From: Microbacterium sp. LWH11-1.2
Lineage (GTDB): Bacteria > Actinomycetota > Actinomycetes > Actinomycetales > Microbacteriaceae
Length of the DNA: 64,000 nt
Assembly (NCBI RefSeq): GCF_038397745.1
Contig: NZ_CP151636.1
Coordinates: 62,001-126,000 of the forward strand
Direction of reading: 5' to 3'
Position 1 is the stretch's first letter, and every line of letters begins with the position of its first letter. The translations under genes and the position numbers were made by a program. The notes beneath the pieces were generated by a model. That model was not told the origin of the DNA and ran no database searches. It saw only the letters and a list, made by a program, of their open reading frames with translations. Below, in pieces: positions 6,426 through 14,365 of the stretch.

Positions 6426-8978
6426 ATGACGTCCGCCGCCTTCGACCTCGCGACGATCGGCGCGGGTCTGTCGTTCGCGGCCGCCGTCGACGAGCTCTCG
6501 ACGGCCCTCGACACGAGCACATCCGTGGTCGTGAGCGCCCCTCCCGGCACGGGCAAGACCACGCTCGTGCCGCCGCTGCTCGCCTCCCGCCGCCCGGGCC
6601 GCGTGATCGTCACCCAGCCGCGTCGGGTCGCCGCCCGCGCCGCCGCGCGTCGACTGGCACAGCTCGACGGCTCGCCGCTCGGCACCCGCGTGGGGTTCAC
6701 CGTCCGCGGCGAGCGCAAGGCCGGACCGGACACCCGGGTCGAGTTCGTCACGGCGGGTGTGCTCCTGCGGCGTCTGTTGGATGACCCGGGACTCGCCGGG
6801 GTGGATGCCGTGATCATCGACGAGGTGCACGAGCGCGCCCTCGAGACCGACCTCCTGATCGGCCTGCTCTCGGAGGTGCGCGAACTGCGCGACGACCTCG
6901 TGCTCATCGCGATGTCGGCGACTCTCGATGCCACGCGGATCGCCGCTGTGCTCGGCACGGACGAACAGCCCGCTCCGATCGTCGACCACGTCGTGCCCGC
7001 CTTCCCGCTCACCGAGCATTGGTCCCCTAGCCCCGCGCCACGCCTCGACGAACGGGGTGTCACCTGGGCGTTCCTCGATCACGTCGCTCGAGTCACGGCA
7101 TCCGCTGCCCGGGAGCTGCACGACGACGACCCCGCTGCCGAAGTGCTGGTCTTCGCGCCGGGCGCGCGCGAGGTGTCGGAGATCGCGCGCCGCATCCGCA
7201 GCGCGACCGAGGCGTTCGACGTGCGGGAGCTGCACGGACGGATGCGCGCCGCCGATCAGGACGCCGTGATCCGCGGGCGCCGCCCCGGCGAGCTGGCCCG
7301 CATCATCGTCACGACCTCGCTCGCGGAGTCGTCGCTCACCGTGCCCGGCGTGCGGCTCGTGGTGGACACCTGCCTGGCCAGGGGCCCGCAACGCGATGCG
7401 GCCCGCGGGATGACGGGGCTCGTGACCACCGCCGCCTCCCGCTCCTCGTGCGTGCAGCGCGCCGGGCGCGCGACCCGTCAGGGGCCGGGGTCAGTGGTGC
7501 GCTGCGTCGACGAGCGCACGTATGCCGCTGCTCCCGCACGGCCGACGCCCGAGATCGCCTCGAGCGATCTCGCGGATGCCGCCCTGCTGCTCGCCTGCTG
7601 GGGTGCGCCCGGCGGAACGGGTCTGCGCCTGATCGACCCGCTGCCCGCCGAGAGCCTGGCAGACGCCGTCACGGTGCTGCACGATCTCGGCGCGATCGAC
7701 GACGACGGCCGCGCGACCGCCGAGGGCCGCGCCCTCGCACGCATCCCGACCGATCCCCGGCTCGCCCGCGCCTTGCGCGACGGCAGTCCGGTCGTCGGCA
7801 CTCGACTCGCCGCCGAGGTCGTCGCGCTGCTGGGTGGCGACGTGCGCACCGCCGACGCCGATGTCGCACAGGCGCTCATCGCGCTCCGTGGCGGCCGGAC
7901 GCCCGATGCGCGTCGGTGGCGCAGCGATGCCGATCGCCTCGAAAGGCTGACGCCGTCAGCGCCCGGCGCGCGCTCCGATCTCGACGGCACAGGGCTCGTG
8001 ATCGCGCTGGCGTTCCCCGAGCGCGTCGCCCGACGCGTGGACCACACGGCGGGCGGAGCGACGTTCCTGCTGGCGTCCGGCACGCGCGCCGGAGTGAGCG
8101 GTCCGCTCGCCGCGCTGGAATGGCTGGCCATCGCCGATGTCTCGCGTGCGTCCGGCCGCGCGGCCGCCGGCTCCGGGGCGATCGTCCGGTCCGCGGCGGC
8201 GCTCACCGAGGAGCAGATGGAGAAGGCGGCCAGCCACCTGCTCTCGGATCGAGTCGAGGCGGAGTTCGTCGGAGGTCGCATCCAGGCGCGCCGCGAGCGT
8301 CGGGTGGGCGCGGTCCTGCGGTCCTCGGCGCCGGTGCGGGCGTCGGCCGACGAGGGGAGGGATGCCGTTCGCCGAGCACTTCGGCGCGAGGGGCTGAGCC
8401 TGTTCGTCTGGTCCGAGACCGCGGTCGCGCTGCGACGCCGCCTGGCGCTGCTGCACCGAGAGCTGGGATCGCCCTGGCCGGATGTGTCGGATGCCGGACT
8501 CCTCACGGCCCTCGACTCCTGGCTCGCGCCCGAGCTCGATGCGCTGGCCGGCGGCACCCCTGTGGCCCGGCTGGACCTGACCACCGCGCTGCGCCGCCTG
8601 CTCCCCTGGCCCGAGGCCGGGCGCATCGACGAGCTCGCGCCCGAGCGTCTCGAGGTCCCCAGCGGATCCCGCATCCGCATCTCGTACCCGGACCCCGACG
8701 ACACCGACACCCGCCCCGTCGTGGCCGTCAAGCTGCAGGAGTGCTTCGGATGGGCGGAGACTCCCCGGCTGGTCGATGGGCGCGTGCCGGTGCTCTTCCA
8801 CCTGCTCTCCCCTGCCGGGCGCCCGCTCGCCGTCACCGACGACCTCACCTCGTTCTGGTCGGGTCCGTACGCCCAGGTGCGCGCCGAGATGCGCGGCCGC
8901 TATCCGAAGCATCCGTGGCCCGAGGATCCCTGGTCCACTGCACCGACCAGGCACACCAAGGGCCGCGCCGCGCGCTGA
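6426..8978 (+). CDS. hrpB: ATP-dependent helicase HrpB (DEAH-like, DEVH box)
   Basis: This 850-residue protein is of normal HrpB length. The helicase core has Walker A APPGTGKTT (GTGKTT at residues 41-46), motif Ia TQPRRVAAR, Walker B DEVH (131-134), motif III SATLD, and a C-terminal RecA lobe with TTSLAESSLTVPGV and QRAGRATRQGPG. A ratchet/HA2-type region and the HrpB-specific C-terminus (SFWSGPYAQVRAEMRGRYPKHPWPEDPW) follow. The family unwinds RNA/DNA; its physiological role in bacteria is poorly defined. I used the ATG at 6426. The upstream in-frame extension reads through the palindromic element and is unlikely. Confidence 0.95.
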   Translation: MTSAAFDLATIGAGLSFAAAVDELSTALDTSTSVVVSAPPGTGKTTLVPPLLASRRPGRVIVTQPRRVAARAAARRLAQLDGSPLGTRVGFTVRGERKAGPDTRVEFVTAGVLLRRLLDDPGLAGVDAVIIDEVHERALETDLLIGLLSEVRELRDDLVLIAMSATLDATRIAAVLGTDEQPAPIVDHVVPAFPLTEHWSPSPAPRLDERGVTWAFLDHVARVTASAARELHDDDPAAEVLVFAPGAREVSEIARRIRSATEAFDVRELHGRMRAADQDAVIRGRRPGELARIIVTTSLAESSLTVPGVRLVVDTCLARGPQRDAARGMTGLVTTAASRSSCVQRAGRATRQGPGSVVRCVDERTYAAAPARPTPEIASSDLADAALLLACWGAPGGTGLRLIDPLPAESLADAVTVLHDLGAIDDDGRATAEGRALARIPTDPRLARALRDGSPVVGTRLAAEVVALLGGDVRTADADVAQALIALRGGRTPDARRWRSDADRLERLTPSAPGARSDLDGTGLVIALAFPERVARRVDHTAGGATFLLASGTRAGVSGPLAALEWLAIADVSRASGRAAAGSGAIVRSAAALTEEQMEKAASHLLSDRVEAEFVGGRIQARRERRVGAVLRSSAPVRASADEGRDAVRRALRREGLSLFVWSETAVALRRRLALLHRELGSPWPDVSDAGLLTALDSWLAPELDALAGGTPVARLDLTTALRRLLPWPEAGRIDELAPERLEVPSGSRIRISYPDPDDTDTRPVVAVKLQECFGWAETPRLVDGRVPVLFHLLSPAGRPLAVTDDLTSFWSGPYAQVRAEMRGRYPKHPWPEDPWSTAPTRHTKGRAAR

Positions 8979-8995
8979 GCCGAGCGCGGGGCTTT

Positions 8996-9075
8996 CACAA
9001 CTCAGCCAGTTATGCGCGCGCGCCCTGGAAACCGGTCCGTCTGGCCGCGTTCTGCGGCGTTCTTGCTGAATTGTG
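8996..9075. repeat. palindromic extragenic element, copy 2 (family A)
   Basis: The right end CGTTCTTGCTGAATTGTG (9058-9075) matches the right end of copy 1 exactly over the shared bases and is followed by the same ACGGGC. The left end (CACAACTCAGCCAG, from ~8997) is a degenerate version of CACAATTCAGCAAG. The pair of elements brackets hrpB. Confidence 0.65.
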
Positions 9076-9090
9076 AACGGGCAGGGTCGA

Positions 9091-9825
9091 TCAGCGCGTG
9101 CGCCGCCGCAGAGTCAGGGACGCGAGCACCAGCGCACCGACCGCGAAGGCGACCACGATCAGCAGCGGCCCGAACACGTCCCACCCGTCGTCACCCGCCG
9201 CGACCGCGTTGATCGTGTCGATAGCGTGGCTCAACGGCAGCCAGTCGGAGATCGCGTGCAGCACATCGGGCATCCGGTCGCGCGGCATGAACAGTCCGCC
9301 GAGGATGATCTGCGGGAACACCAGCAGGGGCATGAACTGCACGGCCTGGAACTCGGTCTGGGCGAAGGCGCTCGCGAGCAGCCCCAGGGCCGTGCCGAGC
9401 AGCGCGTCGACGACCGCCACCAGGCCCAGCTGCCAGAGCGGGCCGTCGACGTCGAGCCCGCACACGCCCACCGCGAACGACACCGTGATGACGGCCTGCA
9501 GCAGCGCCATCAGCCCGAAGGCGAGTGCGTAGCCGAGGATGAAGTCGGCTTTGCCGAGCGGCGTCGTCATCAATCGCTCCAGCGTGCCGGACCTGCGCTC
9601 GCGCAGCGTCGTGATCGACGTGACGAGGAACATCACGACGAACGGGAAGAGCGCCAGGATCGCGCCGCCGAACTGGTCGAACACCCCGTCCTGATCGCTG
9701 AAGAGCCAGGCGAAGAGTCCGACGAGAAGGCTCGGTGCGACGAGCATCAGCGCGATGGATCGTGGGTCGTGCCGCAGCTGCGCGAGCACGCGACCTGCGG
9801 TGGCCAGCATCCGACGGCCGTTCAC
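9091..9825 (-). CDS. ABC-2-type transporter permease
   Basis: This 244-residue integral membrane protein has about six hydrophobic segments (including SIALMLVAPSLLVGLFAWLF, ILALFPFVVMFLVTSITTL, FILGYALAFGLMALLQAVITV and LLIVVAFAVGALVLASLTL). The segment LRERRSGTLERLMTTPLGKADFILGY is the signature region of ABC-2 export permeases, DrrB/YhhJ-like. The start codon overlaps the stop of the ATPase gene by 4 bp (9822-9825), so the two form one exporter, for drugs or lipids. Control by the upstream TetR is likely. Confidence 0.92.
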   Translation of the reverse strand: MNGRRMLATAGRVLAQLRHDPRSIALMLVAPSLLVGLFAWLFSDQDGVFDQFGGAILALFPFVVMFLVTSITTLRERRSGTLERLMTTPLGKADFILGYALAFGLMALLQAVITVSFAVGVCGLDVDGPLWQLGLVAVVDALLGTALGLLASAFAQTEFQAVQFMPLLVFPQIILGGLFMPRDRMPDVLHAISDWLPLSHAIDTINAVAAGDDGWDVFGPLLIVVAFAVGALVLASLTLRRRTR

Positions 9826-10604
9826 CGCCCCGCCTCCTCGTGGTGATCGCGTGCATCCCTGCGGGATCGACGCGTGTCGCCGTACACCTCGCGGTCACGT
9901 TCGATGAGCGCCAGGAACGCGGCCTCCGGGTCGGCGGTGCCGGTGTCCTGCAGGAGGGCCGCGGGAGTCGTGTCGGCGATGATCCGGCCCTCGCGCATCA
10001 GCAGCAGACGGTCACAGCGGAGCGCCTCGTCCATGACGTGACTCGACACGATCAGGGTCACCCCCCGATCGGCGAGCTCGCGGAACAGCCCCCAGAGCTC
10101 GGCGCGCAGCACGGGATCGAGACCGACGGTCGGCTCATCGAGCACGACCACCTCCGGCGAGCCGATGAGCGCCATCGCGAGCGACACTCGAGTGGCCTGC
10201 CCGCCGCTGAGCGAATCGACCAGCTGACCGCTCTGCGGCCCCAACCCGACCTCGTCGATCACGCGGTCGACGTCGGATCTCGGCGCCTTCAGCAGGGCAG
10301 CGAAGTAGACGAGGTTCTGTCGCACGCTGAGGTCGCCGTAGACCGCGGCACCCTGGGTCCCGTATGCGACGCGTCGGCGCAGCTGGCGGGATCCACCGGG
10401 CTCACCGAGAACCATCACCTCGCCGGACGCGATCTTCTGCACGCCGACGATCGTGCGCATGAGCGTGGTCTTGCCGCACCCCGACGGCCCGAGCAGTCCG
10501 GTGATCTGCCCCCGCGGGATCGCGAGGTCGATGCCGTCGAACACGTGCGTGCTTCCCCGCCGCACACGCAGCTGTGAGATCTCGACAGCCGAGTTATTCA
10601 TCAT
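9822..10604 (-). CDS. ABC-type export ATPase
   Basis: This 260-residue nucleotide-binding domain carries Walker A GPSGCGKTT, signature LSGGQATRVSLAMAL, Walker B VVVLDEPTVGLD and the H-loop SSH. It resembles DrrA/CcmA-type export ATPases and pairs with the ABC-2 permease. I chose the start MMNNSAVEIS (ATG 10604, or the adjacent 10601), because residues before it are non-conserved. An 18-bp palindrome overlaps this start. Substrate not predictable. Confidence 0.92.
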   Translation of the reverse strand: MMNNSAVEISQLRVRRGSTHVFDGIDLAIPRGQITGLLGPSGCGKTTLMRTIVGVQKIASGEVMVLGEPGGSRQLRRRVAYGTQGAAVYGDLSVRQNLVYFAALLKAPRSDVDRVIDEVGLGPQSGQLVDSLSGGQATRVSLAMALIGSPEVVVLDEPTVGLDPVLRAELWGLFRELADRGVTLIVSSHVMDEALRCDRLLLMREGRIIADTTPAALLQDTGTADPEAAFLALIERDREVYGDTRRSRRDARDHHEEAGR

Positions 10605-10613
10605 GTGATGAAT
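10596..10613. promoter_or_regulatory. palindromic operator candidate over the ABC ATPase start
   Basis: ATTCATCA-TG-TGATGAAT is a perfect 8-2-8 palindrome spanning the ATPase start codons. A TetR gene lies immediately upstream in the same orientation. TetR proteins bind palindromes of this size, so repression of the exporter from this site is plausible. Confidence 0.5.
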
Positions 10614-10656
10614 TATGCGCCTCGGACCCGAGCACGTCAACGATGCCGACACCCAC

Positions 10657-10740
10657 CGCACAGCTTCGGAGAACCGAAGCGACACACGCGCAATCCTTCG
10701 GCGACACCGGCGCGGCGGATGCTGTCTCCGAAGCTGTGCG
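10657..10740. repeat. 84-bp palindromic extragenic element (family B)
   Basis: Perfect 16-bp terminal inverted repeats CGCACAGCTTCGGAGA (10657-10672) and TCTCCGAAGCTGTGCG (10725-10740) flank a loop that contains a further small hairpin (GCTTCGG...CCGAAGC, 10663-10680). The build matches family A but the sequence is different. It lies between the TetR gene and the exporter. Confidence 0.65.
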
Positions 10741-10784
10741 CGGGCGCGGGGCGGGGGTGCGGCAGCGGCGGGGTGGGGCGGGGG

Positions 10785-11381
10785 TCAGGCGAAGAGGTAG
10801 CGCTGCACCGTGGGGCCGATGCGGGCGACGAGCTCATCGACGGATGCCGCGGCGATGGGCGCGATCTTGAGCACGTAGCGCGTGAGGAGGAGCCCGGCGA
10901 TCTGCGAGGCGACGAGTGTCGCGCGCAGCTCGGCATCGTCCACTCCCAGCTGCTTCGCGATCCGACCGATCAACTCGCGCGAGAGGAAGCCCGCGAGGAG
11001 CGGCGTCGTGAGCCGACTGCCGATCGCCGTGCGCATCAGCATGACACCGCGACGGCGGATGTCGGGCTGTTCGAACGCCTCGAGAACGTAGCGGACGAGG
11101 CGCTCGCCGACCTCGTCTCTGGGCCCGCTCACGATGCCGGGGACGTCGATGTCCGGACGGAGCGGGATGCCGACGGCCTCCGCGAACAGGTCGGCCTTGG
11201 TGCCGAAGTAGTGGTGCACGAGCGCCGAATCCACGCCGGCGCGCGCGGCGATCGAGCGCACGGTCGCGCCGTCATACCCCTGCTCGCCGAACTCGTCGAC
11301 GGCCGCCCCGATGATCCGCTCTCGCGAATCGGAACCACCCCGCGGGCGCCCGCGACGACGCAGCGGCTTCTGCTCGGTCAT
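10785..11381 (-). CDS. TetR-family transcriptional repressor
   Basis: This 198-residue protein has an N-terminal helix-turn-helix (RERIIGAAVDEFGEQGYDGATVRSIAARAGVDSALVHHYFGTKADLF) and a ligand-binding C-terminal half of the TetR_C type. It lies upstream of, and in the same direction as, the ABC exporter, with a palindromic repeat element and an operator-like palindrome between them. It is therefore the likely exporter repressor. Ligand unknown. Confidence 0.92.
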   Translation of the reverse strand: MTEQKPLRRRGRPRGGSDSRERIIGAAVDEFGEQGYDGATVRSIAARAGVDSALVHHYFGTKADLFAEAVGIPLRPDIDVPGIVSGPRDEVGERLVRYVLEAFEQPDIRRRGVMLMRTAIGSRLTTPLLAGFLSRELIGRIAKQLGVDDAELRATLVASQIAGLLLTRYVLKIAPIAAASVDELVARIGPTVQRYLFA

Positions 11382-11411
11382 GCCCGCCAGCCTACGACGC
11401 CGCCACCACCG

Positions 11412-12170
11412 CTAGTCGAGGAGGTGCCGAAGGTAGCGATCGGGACTGTCGAGGAACGAGCGCCAGTGGTTCACGATCTCGAGATCGTCCCACTCGGTCG
11501 GCCGGATCCCCCAGTCTCCGACCTCGAGGATGCGGGCCCCGGGAAGCGCGGCGAGCACCGGTGAGTGCGTCGCACAGAGCACCTGCCCGCCCTCGTCGGC
11601 GATCCGGCGGAGCACCGCGATCAACGCGAGCGTCGAGTTGAACGACAGCGCCGCCTCCGGCTCGTCGAGGCAGTAGAAGCCGGGATCGTCGAAGCGGCTG
11701 TCGAGCAGCGCGAGGAAGGACTCTCCGTGGCTCATCTCGTGGAACGGGACGTCAGGCCCGCGGGTCGACGGGTTCTCCTCGAGATAGGTGTAGAACGAGT
11801 GCATCGTCTCGGCTCGCAGGAAGAAGCCCCAGCGATTCGCGCCGACGCCGCGCTGCAGACGCAGCCAGTCCGACAGGGGCGACTCCGTCGGGCGGGTGCG
11901 ATGCCGAGCCTGCCGCGAACCGCCCTCCGGCGACAGACCGTAGGCGATCGCGATGCCCTCGACGATGGTCGACTTGCCGCTGCCGTTCTCTCCCACGAGG
12001 AAGGTCACCCCCGGGTCGAGCTCGAGTCCCTCTCGGAGCACCTGCGCGACCGCGGGGATGTTCGTCGGCCAGTCGGCGCCGGCCTCGGGAGCGTCATCGG
12101 CAGGCTGCACCGAGACCACGGGCTGCTGCTTTCGTCGACGCGAGGTCGGCAGCCAGAAGTCACCCGTCAT
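11412..12170 (-). CDS. AAA/ABC-like ATPase (SbcC/RecF-type, overcoming-lysogenization-type)
   Basis: This 252-residue soluble ATPase has Walker A VGENGSGKST (residues ~59-68), a degenerate signature region (MSHGESFLALL), Walker B FYCLDEPEAALS and switch histidine CATHSPVL. This small single-domain layout is common in actinobacteria and is not linked to a membrane permease. The role is unknown, possibly DNA-related or regulatory. ATG 12170 was preferred over GTG 12176 because GGGGGAG lies 5 nt upstream of it. Confidence 0.88.
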   Translation of the reverse strand: MTGDFWLPTSRRRKQQPVVSVQPADDAPEAGADWPTNIPAVAQVLREGLELDPGVTFLVGENGSGKSTIVEGIAIAYGLSPEGGSRQARHRTRPTESPLSDWLRLQRGVGANRWGFFLRAETMHSFYTYLEENPSTRGPDVPFHEMSHGESFLALLDSRFDDPGFYCLDEPEAALSFNSTLALIAVLRRIADEGGQVLCATHSPVLAALPGARILEVGDWGIRPTEWDDLEIVNHWRSFLDSPDRYLRHLLD

Positions 12171-12320
12171 GCTCACTCCCCCGGCATCCGCTCACTCAGG
12201 GAGACTATTCGCGACTCCCGACAAAGGCGACCCACCCCTTTTCATGCGAGCGGCCCCCGTGAGGGCGCGCACCGAGGTGCCGCTCGTACACAAGGGGAGC
12301 GCTCGGCGAGACGGGAGGGG

Positions 12321-13817
12321 TCAGCACTCGATGACGTTGACCGCGAGGCCGCCCTCGCTGGTCTCCTTGTACTTGGTCGACATATCGGCCCCGGTCTGAC
12401 GCATCGTCTCGACGACGGCATCCAGCGACACGTAGTGGCTGCCGTCGCCGCGCAGCGCGAGCCGCGCGGCGGTGACCGCAGTCGAGGCGGCGATCGCGTT
12501 GCGCTCGATGCACGGGATCTGCACGAGCCCGCCGATCGGGTCGCAGGTGAGGCCGAGGTGGTGCTCCATCGCGATCTCGGCCGCGTTCTCGATCTGGCGG
12601 TTCGTGCCGCCCATCACCGCGGTGAGGCCGCCGGCCGCCATCGCGCACGCGGAGCCGACCTCGGCCTGGCATCCGCCCTCCGCCCCCGAGATCGACGCGT
12701 TCGCCTTGAAGAGCGATCCGAGAGCCGTCGCCGTCAGCAGGAAACGACGGATGCCGCGGCGGCGGTTCGCCTCCGCGAGGGCGTCGGGGTCGTCGATCGC
12801 GCCGACCGCGACCAGCGAGGCCTCCGCGCCGAAGCCGAGGAGGGCGCTGCCGACCAGCTCTCCGTAGGGGGTGACGGCATTGCCGGCTCCGAGCCCGGAG
12901 TCGGCCATGAACCGCCACCAGTACATGCCGACCGCCGGGAGGATGCCCGCGGCACCGTTGGTCGGAGCGGTGACGACGCGACCGCCGGCCGCGTTCTCCT
13001 CGTTGACGGCCAGAGCGAAGGCACCGAGCCACTCGCCCGGGAGCTCACGGTGCCCGTCGGCTTCGGACTCCTCGAGCTGCGCGCGGATCGTGCCGGCGCG
13101 ACGCTTCACCTTCAGCATCCCCGGCAGGACGCCGTCGGAATGCAGCCCCGCGTCGACACAGGCGGACATCGCGTTCCAGATCGCATCGAGCCCCGCGGCG
13201 ACCTCGTCCTCGCTTCGCACCGAGGACTCGTTGAGTCGCGCGAGCTCGGCGATCGACAGCCCGTTCTCGTCGCAGAGGGCGAGCAGCGACGCAGCATCCG
13301 TGTACGCGTAGGGGAAGCTGCCGGTCGTGAGCCTCGCCTCCTCACCGTCGCGGCGGATGAAGCCCCCGCCGATCGAGTAGTAGGTGTCTTCGGCGACGAC
13401 GCCGCCGTCGGCGTCCCACGCGGTGATGGTCATGGCGTTCGGGTGGCCGGGGAGGCGCGTGCGCGGCGCGAAGACGATGTCCTCCTTCGCGAAGGCCACC
13501 TCGTGCACGCCGTTCAGCCTCAGCGGCTCGCCGGGCGTGTAGGCGGTCCACGCCGAGCGGACTTCGGCGGGGTCGCATGTCTCCGGCGAGAGCCCGCGGA
13601 GCCCGGCGACGACGGCATCCGGTGTGCCGTGGCCGATCCCGGTCGCGCCGAGGGAGCCGTAGAGCGTGCTGCCGATACGGGCGACGCGGTCCAGCGCGCC
13701 GCTCGCGTCCAGCCGCTGCGCGAAGGCGAGAGCCGCCCTCATCGGTCCGACCGTATGGGAGCTCGAAGGTCCCACTCCGATGGAGAAGAGGTCGAAGGCC
13801 GAGACATACGCAGTCAC
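12321..13817 (-). CDS. sdaA: L-serine ammonia-lyase (iron-sulfur, single chain)
   Basis: This 498-residue chain fuses the beta domain ([24 protein letters not shown], residues ~6-29) to the alpha domain. The 4Fe-4S region includes [18 protein letters not shown] and [17 protein letters not shown], and the C-terminus [19 protein letters not shown] is diagnostic. It deaminates L-serine to pyruvate and ammonia in the cytoplasm. The start codon is GTG. Full length and key cysteines present. It stands alone. Confidence 0.96.
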   Translation of the reverse strand: MTAYVSAFDLFSIGVGPSSSHTVGPMRAALAFAQRLDASGALDRVARIGSTLYGSLGATGIGHGTPDAVVAGLRGLSPETCDPAEVRSAWTAYTPGEPLRLNGVHEVAFAKEDIVFAPRTRLPGHPNAMTITAWDADGGVVAEDTYYSIGGGFIRRDGEEARLTTGSFPYAYTDAASLLALCDENGLSIAELARLNESSVRSEDEVAAGLDAIWNAMSACVDAGLHSDGVLPGMLKVKRRAGTIRAQLEESEADGHRELPGEWLGAFALAVNEENAAGGRVVTAPTNGAAGILPAVGMYWWRFMADSGLGAGNAVTPYGELVGSALLGFGAEASLVAVGAIDDPDALAEANRRRGIRRFLLTATALGSLFKANASISGAEGGCQAEVGSACAMAAGGLTAVMGGTNRQIENAAEIAMEHHLGLTCDPIGGLVQIPCIERNAIAASTAVTAARLALRGDGSHYVSLDAVVETMRQTGADMSTKYKETSEGGLAVNVIEC

Positions 13818-13941
13818 AGGTCCAGGCTACGCCGCATTCCCGCACTCGGTTCACCCCCGCTGACCTGACGCTCGTCAAGCCCCTTCATCGAGGAGGGGTG
13901 ACGCGGCATCCTGATCGTGACGACATCGAGAAGGGACGATC

Positions 13942-14253
13942 ATGACCGACAGCACTCCAGAGCAGGGAACGACACCGGCCGTCGACGAGGACACGGTGCA
14001 CGCCCAGACGCCCGAGCAGGTGCACACGACGGATGACGCCGAATCATCCGGCGAGGCGACGACGCCTGGCGAGGCCGAATCACCCGAGCAGGCAGACCCG
14101 GAGGAGATTCCGACCACGGAGCAGCTCGAGGAGCCCAGCACCGAGAAGACCCCCGGCGAGGAGCCGAAGGCCCCGAAGCGCGATGACCCCGAACCCGACC
14201 ATGAGGCGGTCGGGATCGGGGTCATCGACACGGAAGAGCCGCAGGCCGGCTGA
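13942..14253 (+). CDS. small acidic, disordered protein
   Basis: This 103-residue protein is made almost entirely of E, D, T, P, S and A, with repeated EQ/EE/TP segments and no hydrophobic core. A clear ribosome-binding site (GAGAAGGGACG) precedes the ATG. The end EAVGIGVIDTEEPQ is the only part likely to be ordered. No family recognised. Intrinsic disorder is inferred from composition. Confidence 0.65.
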   Translation: MTDSTPEQGTTPAVDEDTVHAQTPEQVHTTDDAESSGEATTPGEAESPEQADPEEIPTTEQLEEPSTEKTPGEEPKAPKRDDPEPDHEAVGIGVIDTEEPQAG

Positions 14254-14257
14254 GCCC

Positions 14258-14356
14258 TTCGACAGGCTCAGGGACCCAGAGGCAGGCTCTTCGACAGGCT
14301 CAGGAACCCGGGACGCAGGCTCAGGGATCCGGGGATGGGTCGCTGAGCCTGTCGAA
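14258..14356. repeat. TTCGACAGGCTCA repeats with inverted copy (terminator-like)
   Basis: TTCGACAGGCTCA occurs at 14258-14270 and 14290-14302, with a partial copy near 14316 and an inverted copy TGAGCCTGTCGAA at 14344-14356. The inverted pair can form long hairpins. The array sits exactly between two convergent genes, so a bidirectional terminator role is likely. This word is a frequent extragenic repeat in Microbacteriaceae. Confidence 0.7.
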
Positions 14357-14365
14357 GCGTCGAAT

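Noticed and set aside
4615-6522. 635-aa minus-strand ORF opposite flotillin
   Set aside because: It is an antisense shadow caused by high GC and the repetitive Ala/Glu codons of the flotillin coiled coil. It has no ribosome-binding site and no protein-like domain.
12177-12320. Gene or strong regulatory element between sdaA and the ATPase gene
   Set aside because: Only a weak GAGCGGC/GCCGCTC hairpin is present, not enough to call.
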